From NCBI GenBank assembly GCA_963728395.1, contig CAVSJJ010000009.1:124001-188000 (forward strand): a DNA stretch of 64,000 nt. The letters run 5' to 3'. Made by a program: the position numbers and the translations under genes. Shown piece by piece: positions 16,208-24,808 of the stretch (its first letter is position 1; each line of letters begins with the position of its first letter). Origin of the DNA: CAVSJJ01 sp963728395 (lineage in GTDB: Bacteria > Actinomycetota > Actinomycetes > Actinomycetales > Dermatophilaceae). The notes under the pieces were generated by a model that did not search any database, was not told the DNA's origin, and was given only the letters and a program-made list of their open reading frames with translations.

Positions 16208-17725
16208 ATGGGCACCATCACCTCGTATGCCGTCGAGCACCTCGCGAAGGACTTCGGGAGCGTCACTGCCGTCGCCGACGCCTCCTTCGAGGTCCAGCAG
16301 GGCAGCGTCCACGGCGTCATCGGTAAGAACGGGGCCGGCAAGTCCGTCCTCATGAACATGGTCTCGGGGGTGCTGGCGCCCTCCCGCGGCAACCTCTCGA
16401 TCGGCGACTCGCCGGTGGACCTGCACCGCTGGTCCCCGCGGGCCGCGCAGGACCGCGCCGTCGCGCTCGTCCCCCAGGAGCCGCCGGACCTGCCCTACCT
16501 CACCGTCGAGGAGTTCCTCTTCCTCGGCGATCGCCGAGTCTCCAAGGGCGGGGTCCTCCAGCGCGGGCTCATCCGGCGCCGGGTCGCCGAGATCGACGAG
16601 CGGCTCCACCTGCAGGTGCGGGCGACCGACCCCATGGTCGGGCTGCCCATCGAGGTGCAGCAACTGCTCGCCTTCGGCAAGGCCGTCTTCCTCGAGGACG
16701 CCCGGGTCGTCCTGCTCGACGAGATCACCGCGAGCCTGTCCGGGGGCCGCCGGGACGCGCTGCTCGCCCAGCTGCGCGAACTGCGGGTCGGCCGCTCCTT
16801 CACGCTCATCAGCCACCGCATCTCGGAGATCATGGCCGCCTGCGACACGGTGACCGTGATGCGCGACGGGCGCAGCGTGTGGACCGTCAAGGTCGCCGAC
16901 ACCACCCCGGAGGATCTCGCTGCCGCGATCGTCGGCGATGCCGACACCAGGGTCGAGTCGTCGTCCTCGTCGTCCTATGCCACCTCGACCCCCATCCTCA
17001 CCATCGACAAGGTCGCCTCCGAGCCATGGCTCGACGAGGTGACCCTCACCGTCAACGAGGGCGAGGTCGTCGGGCTCGCCGGTGTCGACGGCTCCGGTAA
17101 GGACGAGCTTCTCGAGGTCCTCGCCGGCCTGCGCCACGGCACCGGCGACATCACCCTGGACGGACGTCCCCTCAACGTGCGCAGCCCCCGGACCTCCACC
17201 CGCGGTGGCGTGGCCTTCCTCCCCAAGAAGCGCGAGGAGCTCGGGACGATCCATGGCATGAGCGTCCTGGAGAACACCGTCCTCCCCGTCGCGCGACTCA
17301 TCGCCGGCCCGCTCGGGGTCGTCAGGGACGCCACCCTGCGCAAGACCGCAGCGCCGGTCATCGAGAGCATGCAGGTCAAGACCCCTTCGCTCGGCGTCGA
17401 CATCGACACCCTCTCCGGTGGCAACCGGCAGAAGGTCATGTTCTCCCGGCTGCAGCTCATGCGTCCGAAGCTCTACCTCCTCAACGAGCCGACCCGCGGC
17501 GTCGACATCGCCACGAAGCCGGAGCTGCTGCGGACCGTCCGCGAGCGGCTGGCCGCCCACAGCGGCGTCCTGATGACCTCGGAGAGCGAGGAGGAGCTGA
17601 TCGACACCTGCGACCGGGTGCTCGTCTTCGTCAAGGGCCGCGTCGTCCGCGAGCTGCGCCGCGGTGAACCTGACTTCACGGTCGCTGACATCTATCGGAC
17701 GGGTCAAGGAGTGATGGCATCATGA
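16208..17725 (+). CDS. sugar ABC transporter ATP-binding protein, double-ATPase (RbsA/XylG type)
   Basis: A 505-residue protein with two fused nucleotide-binding domains that drives uptake through the permease at 17722. I start at ATG 16208 because AAGGAAG lies just upstream; an ATG at 16190 is also open. Domain 1 has Walker A GKNGAGKSV and Walker B VVLLDEITASLS, with a degenerate signature (IEVQQLLAFG). Domain 2 has a Walker A-like GVDGSGKDE, a good signature DTLSGGNRQKV and Walker B LYLLNEPTRGVD, in which the usual Asp is Asn. Such degeneracy of one site is common in RbsA, though the Asn is unusual. It overlaps the permease gene by 4 nt. Confidence 0.9.
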   Translation: MGTITSYAVEHLAKDFGSVTAVADASFEVQQGSVHGVIGKNGAGKSVLMNMVSGVLAPSRGNLSIGDSPVDLHRWSPRAAQDRAVALVPQEPPDLPYLTVEEFLFLGDRRVSKGGVLQRGLIRRRVAEIDERLHLQVRATDPMVGLPIEVQQLLAFGKAVFLEDARVVLLDEITASLSGGRRDALLAQLRELRVGRSFTLISHRISEIMAACDTVTVMRDGRSVWTVKVADTTPEDLAAAIVGDADTRVESSSSSSYATSTPILTIDKVASEPWLDEVTLTVNEGEVVGLAGVDGSGKDELLEVLAGLRHGTGDITLDGRPLNVRSPRTSTRGGVAFLPKKREELGTIHGMSVLENTVLPVARLIAGPLGVVRDATLRKTAAPVIESMQVKTPSLGVDIDTLSGGNRQKVMFSRLQLMRPKLYLLNEPTRGVDIATKPELLRTVRERLAAHSGVLMTSESEEELIDTCDRVLVFVKGRVVRELRRGEPDFTVADIYRTGQGVMAS

Positions 17726-18792
17726 CGAAGCGAGAGGGAACGGCGGCGGCTGACATCCCGGAGGGCGCCCCCACGCGCCCCCAACCGGGCTCCCAGCCCG
17801 AGGTTCGGACCGAGCGACGGGGGCTGATCCCGCCGCGGGCCGAGTCCTTCCTCCGTGAGGTCGCGGCCGAACACCTCATCTGGCCGATCGTGCTGCTCAT
17901 GGTCATCATCGGCGCGACCGTGCCGGGGTTCCTCACCAGCGGAAACATCATCAACCTCGTCTGGGGCGCAGCCCCGCTCGGCTGCATGGTCGTCGGACTC
18001 TACTTCGTCATGATCACCGGGCGCCTCGACCTCTCCCTCGAGTCGACGTACGCCCTCGCCCCCACCGTCGCGGTGCTGTTCATGACGCAATGGTGGGTCG
18101 GCATCCCTGCGCCGTTCGCGATCCTGATCACCCTGCTCGTCGGTGCGTTCGTCGGGCTGGTCAACGGGTTCCTCTCGATCACCCTGGGCGTCAACCCGTT
18201 CCTCGTCACCCTGGCGACACTGCTCATCATGCGCGGCATCGTCGTCTACCTCATCCCCGAGGGCGTCTACAACCTTCCGTCCGGATACACCGCGCTGGGC
18301 GGCGAGCGGGTCGGGACCCTGCCGCTGGCCCTTTTCGTCCTCCTCGGCCTCATCGCCCTTGCCTGGGCCGTGATGCGCTTCACGACGTTCGGCCGCAACC
18401 TCATCGCCATCGGCAACAACGAGCGGGCCTGCCGAGTCGCCGGGATCAACGTCCCGCTCATGGCGATCGGCGCCTTCGTCATCGCGGGAGCGAGCGCGGC
18501 GCTCGGGGGCCTGCTCTCCGCCGGCCGGCTGTTCTCCGTCGACGCCTCGATGGGCGACGGGGACATCCTCATCGTCTTCGCGGCGGTCACCCTCGGTGGG
18601 ACGGCCCTGACCGGCGGCAAGGGCCGGGTGACCGGCCTGCTCGGGGCGCTGCTGGTCATCGGCGGCATCACGAACCTCATGAACCTGATCGGCGTGGACG
18701 CGACCGTGCGCCAGATCGTCTTCGGGGTCGTCCTCCTGCTCGCCATCCTCCTGTCCAGCCTCCAGGAGCGGCTGCGCCGCACCCGGGCCTGA
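17722..18792 (+). CDS. sugar ABC transporter permease (RbsC type)
   Basis: A 356-residue integral membrane protein with about ten helices after a charged 50-residue N-terminal tail. It carries the RbsC-family coupling segment AVMRFTTFGRNLIAIGNNERACRVAGIN (in pieces: TTFGRNLIAIG and NNERACRVAG) and the IVFAAVTLGGTALTGGKGRV motif. Only one permease gene is present, so it should work as a homodimer with the double ATPase. The start overlaps the ATPase stop. Confidence 0.9.
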   Translation: MTKREGTAAADIPEGAPTRPQPGSQPEVRTERRGLIPPRAESFLREVAAEHLIWPIVLLMVIIGATVPGFLTSGNIINLVWGAAPLGCMVVGLYFVMITGRLDLSLESTYALAPTVAVLFMTQWWVGIPAPFAILITLLVGAFVGLVNGFLSITLGVNPFLVTLATLLIMRGIVVYLIPEGVYNLPSGYTALGGERVGTLPLALFVLLGLIALAWAVMRFTTFGRNLIAIGNNERACRVAGINVPLMAIGAFVIAGASAALGGLLSAGRLFSVDASMGDGDILIVFAAVTLGGTALTGGKGRVTGLLGALLVIGGITNLMNLIGVDATVRQIVFGVVLLLAILLSSLQERLRRTRA

Positions 18793-18827
18793 CCGGCCGG
18801 GTCGAGAAGCCCGCGGAAGGAGAGGTC

Positions 18828-20300
18828 ATGTCCGTCGTCATCGCGGTCGACTGCGGGTCCCATGCCGTGCGGAGCGTGGCCGTCGACGTCGACAGCGGCG
18901 CCGTGACCCACTGCGCCGCCGAGGACATCGAGCTCTCCTTCCCCCGCCCGGGCTGGGTCGAGGTCGAGCCGGACCCGTTGGCCGAGGCGGCGATCCGGGT
19001 GCTCCGGACCGCGACGCAGTGGGCTCAGAGCGGGGGCCATCGCGTCGTCGCCCTCGGCATCACGAACATGCGGGAGACGGCGTTCGCCTGGCGGCGCAGC
19101 GACGGGCAGGCCCTGTGCCCGGCCGTCATGTGGATGTCGCAGCAGAGCGCCCCGATCGTCGCGGACTGGATCGACCGAGGCCTCGAGCCGCTCGTGCGGC
19201 AGCGGACCGGGCTGACCCTCGACCCGTTCTTCTTCGGGACCAAGATCGCGTGGCTGCTGGGGGCGAACGCCGCGGTCGCGGCCGCCGCGACCGCCGGCGA
19301 CCTCGCCATCGGCACCGTGGACGCCTGGCTCGTCCATCGGCTCACCGGCGGGCGGCAGCATCGCACCGACCCCTCCAACGGCTCTCGGACCCTGGTCATG
19401 GACCTCGCCACCCGCGCCTGGGATCCCCTGTTGTGTCAGACGCTGGGCATCCCCCTCGCCTCCCTCCCCGAGGTCACTCGCACGATGGGCGATTTCGGGG
19501 TGACGGATGCGGCGGTCTGCGGGGTCGAGATCCCCATCACCGGCGTCATCGCCGACCAGCAGGGCTCCTTGCTCGGGCACGGCTGTGAAGAGGTCGGTGG
19601 GGCCAAGGTCACATTCGGCACCTCGGGTGTCGTCTGCCTCAACACCGGGACCGAGACGCCGCTGCGGGACGGACTCGTGACCTCGGTCGGCTGGGTCGAC
19701 GAGGCCGGCCGGCCCCGCTACGAGATCGAGGGCTCGGCGTTCCACTCGGGATACACGGTGTCGTGGCTGGCCGAGCGCACGGGCCACCCGCTCGCATGGG
19801 ACCTTCCTCTCGAGCCTCCGGATCGGCCCGCCGACCAGCGGATCTACGTCCTGCCCGCTTTCTCGGTGCTCGGTGCCCCCCGGTGGCCGAAGCGGTCGGG
19901 GGCGGCCATCACCGGACTGCTCATGGAGTCTACGACGACCGACATCATGCGAGCGGGGGTCGAGGCGATGGCCTTCCAGGCCTACGACCTGTTCGCCGCG
20001 ATGGGCGACACGGTGGGTGCGACTGCGGAGGTCAACGTCGACGGCGGCGGGGCGCGGAACGACTACCTCTGCCAGCTTCTCGCGGACCTGTTCGGCTGCG
20101 ACATCGTCCGCCCGCAGAGCCAGGAGCTCACCGCGATCGGGGCGGCCAAGGCCGCCCTGCGCGGCGCAGGCATACCCGCCGATCCCTTCCTGGGCCAGGA
20201 CCGGTCGGTCGCGACCCGTTTCCGACCCCGGGCCGACGCCACCTATGCCAGGGACGGGTACGACCGGTGGGTCGAGCTCGTCGAGACCGTGCTGCGCTGA
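18828..20300 (+). CDS. FGGY-family carbohydrate kinase (glycerol-kinase-like)
   Basis: A 490-residue kinase with the two actin-like domains of the FGGY family. Visible are VIAVDCGSHAVRSVAVDV (phosphate 1), ALGITNMRETAFAWRR, the catalytic-aspartate segment GVIADQQGSLLGHG, FGTSGVVCLNTG (phosphate 2) and VNVDGGGARNDYL (adenosine site). The DQQ form of the catalytic motif is shared with glycerol kinase and erythritol kinase. GGAAGGAGAGG precedes the ATG. It is followed after 26 bases by a GlpD-type oxidoreductase, so the likely sequence is phosphorylation of an imported polyol and then oxidation. The exact polyol is not shown. Confidence 0.88.
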   Translation: MSVVIAVDCGSHAVRSVAVDVDSGAVTHCAAEDIELSFPRPGWVEVEPDPLAEAAIRVLRTATQWAQSGGHRVVALGITNMRETAFAWRRSDGQALCPAVMWMSQQSAPIVADWIDRGLEPLVRQRTGLTLDPFFFGTKIAWLLGANAAVAAAATAGDLAIGTVDAWLVHRLTGGRQHRTDPSNGSRTLVMDLATRAWDPLLCQTLGIPLASLPEVTRTMGDFGVTDAAVCGVEIPITGVIADQQGSLLGHGCEEVGGAKVTFGTSGVVCLNTGTETPLRDGLVTSVGWVDEAGRPRYEIEGSAFHSGYTVSWLAERTGHPLAWDLPLEPPDRPADQRIYVLPAFSVLGAPRWPKRSGAAITGLLMESTTTDIMRAGVEAMAFQAYDLFAAMGDTVGATAEVNVDGGGARNDYLCQLLADLFGCDIVRPQSQELTAIGAAKAALRGAGIPADPFLGQDRSVATRFRPRADATYARDGYDRWVELVETVLR

Positions 20301-20326
20301 GCAGCCGAACCGAAAGGACGTCCGTC

Positions 20327-21994
20327 ATGTCCGACGCAACTGTCGCCCGAGCGGCCGCGCTGACCCAGGCCGGAGAGCCCGTCGACCTCATCGTCATCGG
20401 TGGGGGCTGCAACGGGGCCGGTACGGCCTGGGACGCCGCCAGTCGGGGGCTGCGGGTCCTCCTCCTCGAGAAGGACGACGTGGGCTGGGCGACGTCGGCG
20501 TGGAACAGCAGGCTCATCCACGGCGGCCTGAAGTACCTCGAGAAGTACGACGTGCGGCTCGTTCGCGAGTCGCTGCGGGAGCGGGAGTGGCTGCTCCGGG
20601 CGGCACCCCACCTCGTCAGGCCGCTGCGCTTCGTCCTTCCGTTCTACGAGCGGAACGCCCACCCGGCCCTCGTGCTCCGCGCCGGCATGGTCGCCTACGA
20701 CGTCCTCTCGTGGGACAAGAGCACGCCGCGGCACGAGGTGCACGACCCCGCGGCTGCGCTGGCCATCGTCCCGGGGCTCGACGCCGACGGGCTTCAGGGC
20801 GCCGCGGCCTACTACGACGGTCAGGTGGAGCTGGCCGAGAGGCTCTGCGTGGAGATCACCCTTGCGGCGATCGCCGACGGCGCAGTGGTGCTCAACCACG
20901 CCCGAGCAGTCGGGATCCTCCGGTCGAACGGACGCGTGAGTGGAGTGGAGTTCGTCGACGAGCTGAGCGGCACGACGTATGCCGCCCACGCGCCGGTCGT
21001 CGTCAATGCTGCCGGCCCCTGGGTGGACGAGGTGCTCGGCGGCCTCGATGACGGCGAGCGCGCACCCCTCATGGGGGGCACCAAGGGAACCCACCTCATC
21101 GTCGACCCCTTCCCGGGGGCGCCGGTCGGCTCCGCGATGTACTACGAGGCGATCACCGACGCCAGGCCGATGATGATCATCCCGTGGCGGGGCCGCTACA
21201 TCATCGGAGCCACTGACGAGCGCTTCATCGGCGACCTGGACACCGCGTCCCGAGACGACGCTGAGCTCGCCTACATCCTGCGCGAGACGAACCTCGTCAT
21301 CCCGACGGCGAACCTGACCGCGCAGGACATCCTGTGGAGCTATACGGGCGTCCGGCCGCTTCCGTACCAGGCGTCGGGGCCGACGAGTGACATCACCCGT
21401 CGCCATGTCGTCAAGGACCACGGGCGCGATCAGGACCGCCCGGTGCCGGGGCTCTACAGCGTCATCGGCGGCAAGTTGACGACCTTCCGAGCGCTGGCGA
21501 AGGACGTCAACGACCTCGTGCTCGGCCGGTCGGCCGGGCGTCGTCCCGCCACGACGCGGGGGCGGCGGTTCCCGGGGGCGCAGGCCAGAGATCTCGATCA
21601 GTTCGAGACGTGGTTCCGCGGGTGGGCCGGCGTCCCGCCAGAGGTCGCCGATCGGCTGCTCCGGGTCTACGGGACGCGGGCCGCACGCGTCATCGAGCGG
21701 GCACGTTCCGACGGCGACCTTCGGGTTCTCGACACGGCGCAGGACGTGCTGGCCGCCGAGATCCCGTTCGTCATGGCCACCGAGTTCGCCGCCACCCTCG
21801 GCGACATCGTGGCCCGGCGGATCGTCACTGGGCTGGACCCGGACCTTGGGGTCGCGAGCCTGGCCGAGGTCGGTGAGATCGCGGCACGGGCCGGCGGCTG
21901 GGACGCCGACCGGCTGGCCGCCGAGGAGGCGGCATACCGTCGCTACATCGAGAAGTTCCACCCGTTCCGGGTGCCGGCTGGTCCGGACGCCTGA
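20327..21994 (+). CDS. FAD-dependent glycerol-3-phosphate dehydrogenase family protein
   Basis: A 555-residue flavoprotein of the GlpD family. The N-terminal FAD site is DLIVIGGGCNGAGTAWDAAS, followed by the GlpD signature SRLIHGGLKYLEKYD and RPLRFVLPFY; later come NAAGPWVDEVLGG, IIPWRGRYIIGATDE and VIGGKLTTFRALA. The C-terminal domain is the usual GlpD cap. It could be a true glycerol-3-phosphate dehydrogenase, but beside a GlpK-like kinase, an Rbs-type importer and a SorC regulator it equally resembles EryB, the erythritol-phosphate dehydrogenase. AAAGGAC lies upstream of the ATG. Confidence 0.85.
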   Translation: MSDATVARAAALTQAGEPVDLIVIGGGCNGAGTAWDAASRGLRVLLLEKDDVGWATSAWNSRLIHGGLKYLEKYDVRLVRESLREREWLLRAAPHLVRPLRFVLPFYERNAHPALVLRAGMVAYDVLSWDKSTPRHEVHDPAAALAIVPGLDADGLQGAAAYYDGQVELAERLCVEITLAAIADGAVVLNHARAVGILRSNGRVSGVEFVDELSGTTYAAHAPVVVNAAGPWVDEVLGGLDDGERAPLMGGTKGTHLIVDPFPGAPVGSAMYYEAITDARPMMIIPWRGRYIIGATDERFIGDLDTASRDDAELAYILRETNLVIPTANLTAQDILWSYTGVRPLPYQASGPTSDITRRHVVKDHGRDQDRPVPGLYSVIGGKLTTFRALAKDVNDLVLGRSAGRRPATTRGRRFPGAQARDLDQFETWFRGWAGVPPEVADRLLRVYGTRAARVIERARSDGDLRVLDTAQDVLAAEIPFVMATEFAATLGDIVARRIVTGLDPDLGVASLAEVGEIAARAGGWDADRLAAEEAAYRRYIEKFHPFRVPAGPDA

Positions 21995-22007
21995 GCCGGC
22001 GTCACGC

Positions 22008-22685
22008 TCAGCCGCCGGCCTGAGGGCTCTCGGGGAAATCGTTCTTGCTCGGCCCCGGCCCGGGGAAGGTCGTGATGCTCGGCTTGGGGATGATCGGTCC
22101 GGTCCGCGTCGGCGTCGGGCGCTGCGTCACCGGGGTCGTCGGGGTCGTCGTCGGTGCAGTCGTCTCGGTCGGCTGGTCGCCGGTGGGGGTCCCGGTCGGA
22201 GCGGTCGTGTCGGAAGGACCGGCCAGGGCGGTCAGGACGAGGGTGTAGCTGTTCCAGGTGAGGACGAGACGGTCGGCCGTCGCCTCGACCGCGGGCGACG
22301 CCTCGAGCATCTCGCGGACCCACTGCTCCTGGGTCATGACGGCGGCCGGCTCGCAGGCCATCTCGGTCTGGACGAGAGGCCCGGTGACGAGGTGGCCCCC
22401 GTCGAGCGAGACCTCCCCGCCCATCTGGTTGCAGCCCGCGGTGGCACCGATCCGGCCGTCGGCGATGACGAGGCGCACCGGATGGCCCTCGACGAGGGGC
22501 CGCGGCGTGGAGGAGCCGTCCGGCGTGCTGACGTAGGTCCCCGCCAGCCGGTCGAGCGAGGTGACCTCCCCCGAGGAGGAGCCGCCTCTGGCGAGCAGGC
22601 CGGAGGAGACGAGCGCGACGACGATCGCGGCCACGGCGGCGACGGCGACCAGGGCGATGACGAGGGTTCGGGTCGTGCGGCTCAT
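22008..22685 (-). CDS. META-domain membrane-anchored protein
   Basis: A 225-residue protein with one N-terminal membrane segment (residues 7-30) and an external META (HslJ-like) domain: LAGTYVSTPDG, then RIGATAGCNQMGGEVSL with the conserved G-C-N-x-x-G, and QTEMACEPAAVMTQEQW. The C-terminal 70 residues are Thr/Pro-rich and probably span the cell wall. Its start overlaps the stop of the acyltransferase-like gene by 4 nt. META domains occur in envelope stress proteins; the role here is unknown. Confidence 0.75.
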   Translation of the reverse strand: MSRTTRTLVIALVAVAAVAAIVVALVSSGLLARGGSSSGEVTSLDRLAGTYVSTPDGSSTPRPLVEGHPVRLVIADGRIGATAGCNQMGGEVSLDGGHLVTGPLVQTEMACEPAAVMTQEQWVREMLEASPAVEATADRLVLTWNSYTLVLTALAGPSDTTAPTGTPTGDQPTETTAPTTTPTTPVTQRPTPTRTGPIIPKPSITTFPGPGPSKNDFPESPQAGG

Positions 22686-23800
22686 GGTGCTTGGACGCCG
22701 TCGGGCCCCGGACCGGTTCCCTCGACCGAGGATCCCGGACTCGACCCGCCCTCGCCGTCCCCGCCGGCCGCGTGCGCCGCACGGGTCAGCGGGTCCGGGG
22801 AGTGCTCACCGATCCAGTCGTCGAGCTCGTCCCACTTCGCGTCGACCCAGGCCGCGATGCCCGAGGAGTCATCCGGAATCGCGCCCGCGGCATACGTCCA
22901 CGTCTTGACGAGGAAGGGGCGGCCGGTGAACGGCACCGCGTCGTAGATCTCGCGTAGCGTCGTCAGCCGCTCGAACCCCGCGTGCGCGACGACCATGACG
23001 TCGGCGTCCGGCCGGGCGGTCAGGCAGGCGACCGGACCGCGCGTCTTCGCCGGCAGGACGTGGCGCAGCGCCGCGGCCCGGTCGGCCCGCAGCCGCTCGC
23101 CTCGCTCGCGGAGGACCTCGATGACCCGGCGCCGTCGCCGCGGCGACCAGTTCTGGCCCTCGGGGAAGAGGAGCAGCACGTCCTGCGCGGCGAGCGAGGA
23201 GGCGAGCGCCTCGACGCCGCGCAGCCGGTCCTCGCCGGCGCCGCTCGAGGACGGGACGAAGAAGGAATGGAGCCGGGTGAGGATCGTGTCGACGGCCGGG
23301 TCCCAGCGCAGCGCGTCGGCGAGGACGATCCGAGGCAGCCGGCCCGTCGTCCGGGACAGCAGCCAGGCCAGGGCGATCGAGTCGGCCGGTCCGGCGTGCC
23401 GGGCGAAGGCGATGAGGGGGGTGGACTCGCTGCCGAAGTGCATCCGGTCGGCCAGCCGGACCTCGAAGCCGACCCAGCGCCGCCCGATGACGACGGCCCG
23501 GTCGAGGCTGGAGACGAGCAGCCGCTCGTGGGCGCCCACCCACTCCGGCCCCTCCCGCGACTCGCTCGTCAACCAGAGCCGCCAGCAGCCGACGAGCATC
23601 CCGATGTCGACCCACATGAGCAGCACGGTGACGGCGACCATCCGGAACAGCCGGGCCCGCCGGTCGAGGAGAGCATGGAACGCGGCGGCGACGAGCAGCG
23701 GGGTCGCGACGACGGTGACGAGCATCCCGACGAGCGGCCACAGGACGTGCAGGACCCGGCGCAACGGCAGCGGTGGCGGCGGGATCGCGCGCATGCCCAT
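22682..23800 (-). CDS. 1-acyl-glycerol-3-phosphate acyltransferase-like membrane protein
   Basis: A 372-residue protein with two N-terminal membrane helices and a PlsC-like domain. The catalytic H-x4-D motif is seen in FARHAGPADS and the substrate-binding F-P-E-G motif in LLLFPEGQNWSP. This longer form resembles the LPLAT families with a C-terminal extension, here rich in Gly/Ser/Pro. It overlaps the META gene and lies near a patatin and a second PlsC protein, so membrane lipid remodelling is the likely theme. Confidence 0.78.
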   Translation of the reverse strand: MGMRAIPPPPLPLRRVLHVLWPLVGMLVTVVATPLLVAAAFHALLDRRARLFRMVAVTVLLMWVDIGMLVGCWRLWLTSESREGPEWVGAHERLLVSSLDRAVVIGRRWVGFEVRLADRMHFGSESTPLIAFARHAGPADSIALAWLLSRTTGRLPRIVLADALRWDPAVDTILTRLHSFFVPSSSGAGEDRLRGVEALASSLAAQDVLLLFPEGQNWSPRRRRRVIEVLRERGERLRADRAAALRHVLPAKTRGPVACLTARPDADVMVVAHAGFERLTTLREIYDAVPFTGRPFLVKTWTYAAGAIPDDSSGIAAWVDAKWDELDDWIGEHSPDPLTRAAHAAGGDGEGGSSPGSSVEGTGPGPDGVQAP

Positions 23801-23866
23801 GGCGAGAGCGTATGCCGCGGGGCCGCCATCGCGGGGTGCGTCGCCGCGCCGGCCATGATCGGCACG

Positions 23867-24721
23867 TCACGCCCCGGCGACGGCCTCCTCGAGGTAGGCC
23901 GTCGTGGCGGCATACGCCTGGTCCATCCGCTCCTCCATCCGGGCGCTGCGCCCGTAGCCGAGCGAGAGGTTGGGGCTGTCGGTCGCGCCGCTCGGGAGCA
24001 GGTGGGTCTCCACGTCGTCGGGCACCGACTCCATCTCGTGGACGAACCGGTGGCGCCGGGCGATCTCGAACGCGACGGTGCCGACCTCCCACGGCCAGCG
24101 CGGCGGGCTGAGCGGCTGCTCCACCCGGCCGACCTGGAGGACGAAGATCCGCGTCGCCCCGAGGGCCAGCGCCCGCCCGACGGGGATCGAGTGGACGAGC
24201 CCGCCGTCGAGGTAGTGCCGACCCCCGATGAGCATCGGGGGGAACAGGCCCGGCACGGAGCAGGACGCGACGACCGCGTCGACGAGCGGCCCGGCGTCGA
24301 ACCAGTGGCTGCTCGCGTCCTCGACACAGGCCGCGACGCACTGGAACGGGACCGCGAGCTCCTCGAAGGCGTCCGGGCCGAGGTAGTCGTCGATGATCGT
24401 CCGCAGCGGGGCATGGGAGAGCAGGTGGGTGCGGTACCTCGCGACGCGGGCGGCCTGGCGGACCGGGTTCTCGAGGAAGATGCCGGCGCTCGCCACCTCC
24501 CGCCACACCTCGGCGAGCCGGCCGGCGCCCTCCGGGCCCGGCTCGGCGGCGACGAACACCCCGTTGATCGCGCCGATACTCGTCCCGAGGACGAGGTCCG
24601 GGCGGATCGCGCGCTCGGCGAGGGCGCGGAGCATGCCGACCTGCGTCGTCCCGAGGATGCCACCCCCACCGAGGACGAAGGCGGTGCGGGCGGGCGCGGG
24701 CCCGGTCCGCGTCGTCGGCAT
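23867..24721 (-). CDS. patatin-like phospholipase family protein
   Basis: A 284-residue hydrolase with a Ser-Asp dyad. The oxyanion loop FVLGGGGILGTTQVG is followed by the nucleophile elbow LVLGTSIGAING (G-x-S-x-G) and the dyad Asp in YLDGGLVHSIP. No signal peptide is seen, so it should act inside the cell on lipids or acyl esters. It is divergent from the HAD-PlsC protein, with 87 bases between the starts. Confidence 0.87.
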   Translation of the reverse strand: MPTTRTGPAPARTAFVLGGGGILGTTQVGMLRALAERAIRPDLVLGTSIGAINGVFVAAEPGPEGAGRLAEVWREVASAGIFLENPVRQAARVARYRTHLLSHAPLRTIIDDYLGPDAFEELAVPFQCVAACVEDASSHWFDAGPLVDAVVASCSVPGLFPPMLIGGRHYLDGGLVHSIPVGRALALGATRIFVLQVGRVEQPLSPPRWPWEVGTVAFEIARRHRFVHEMESVPDDVETHLLPSGATDSPNLSLGYGRSARMEERMDQAYAATTAYLEEAVAGA

Positions 24722-24808
24722 GGGATCAGCCTAGGACGTTGATGGGCGCACCCACCGGGCCACGGGAGGCTGCCGAGTGGACCCCCCTGACCCAGTAGCC
24801 TGCCGGAT

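Noticed and set aside
14954..17707. Minus-strand open frame of over 900 codons opposite the importer genes
   Set aside because: Asp/Gly/Leu-rich shadow with no recognisable domain; the plus strand holds the ABC transporter.
20327..21994. Calling this gene glpD and its neighbour glpK without reserve
   Set aside because: Both fit, but the Rbs-type importer and SorC regulator are unlike usual glp loci, so family-level names are safer.
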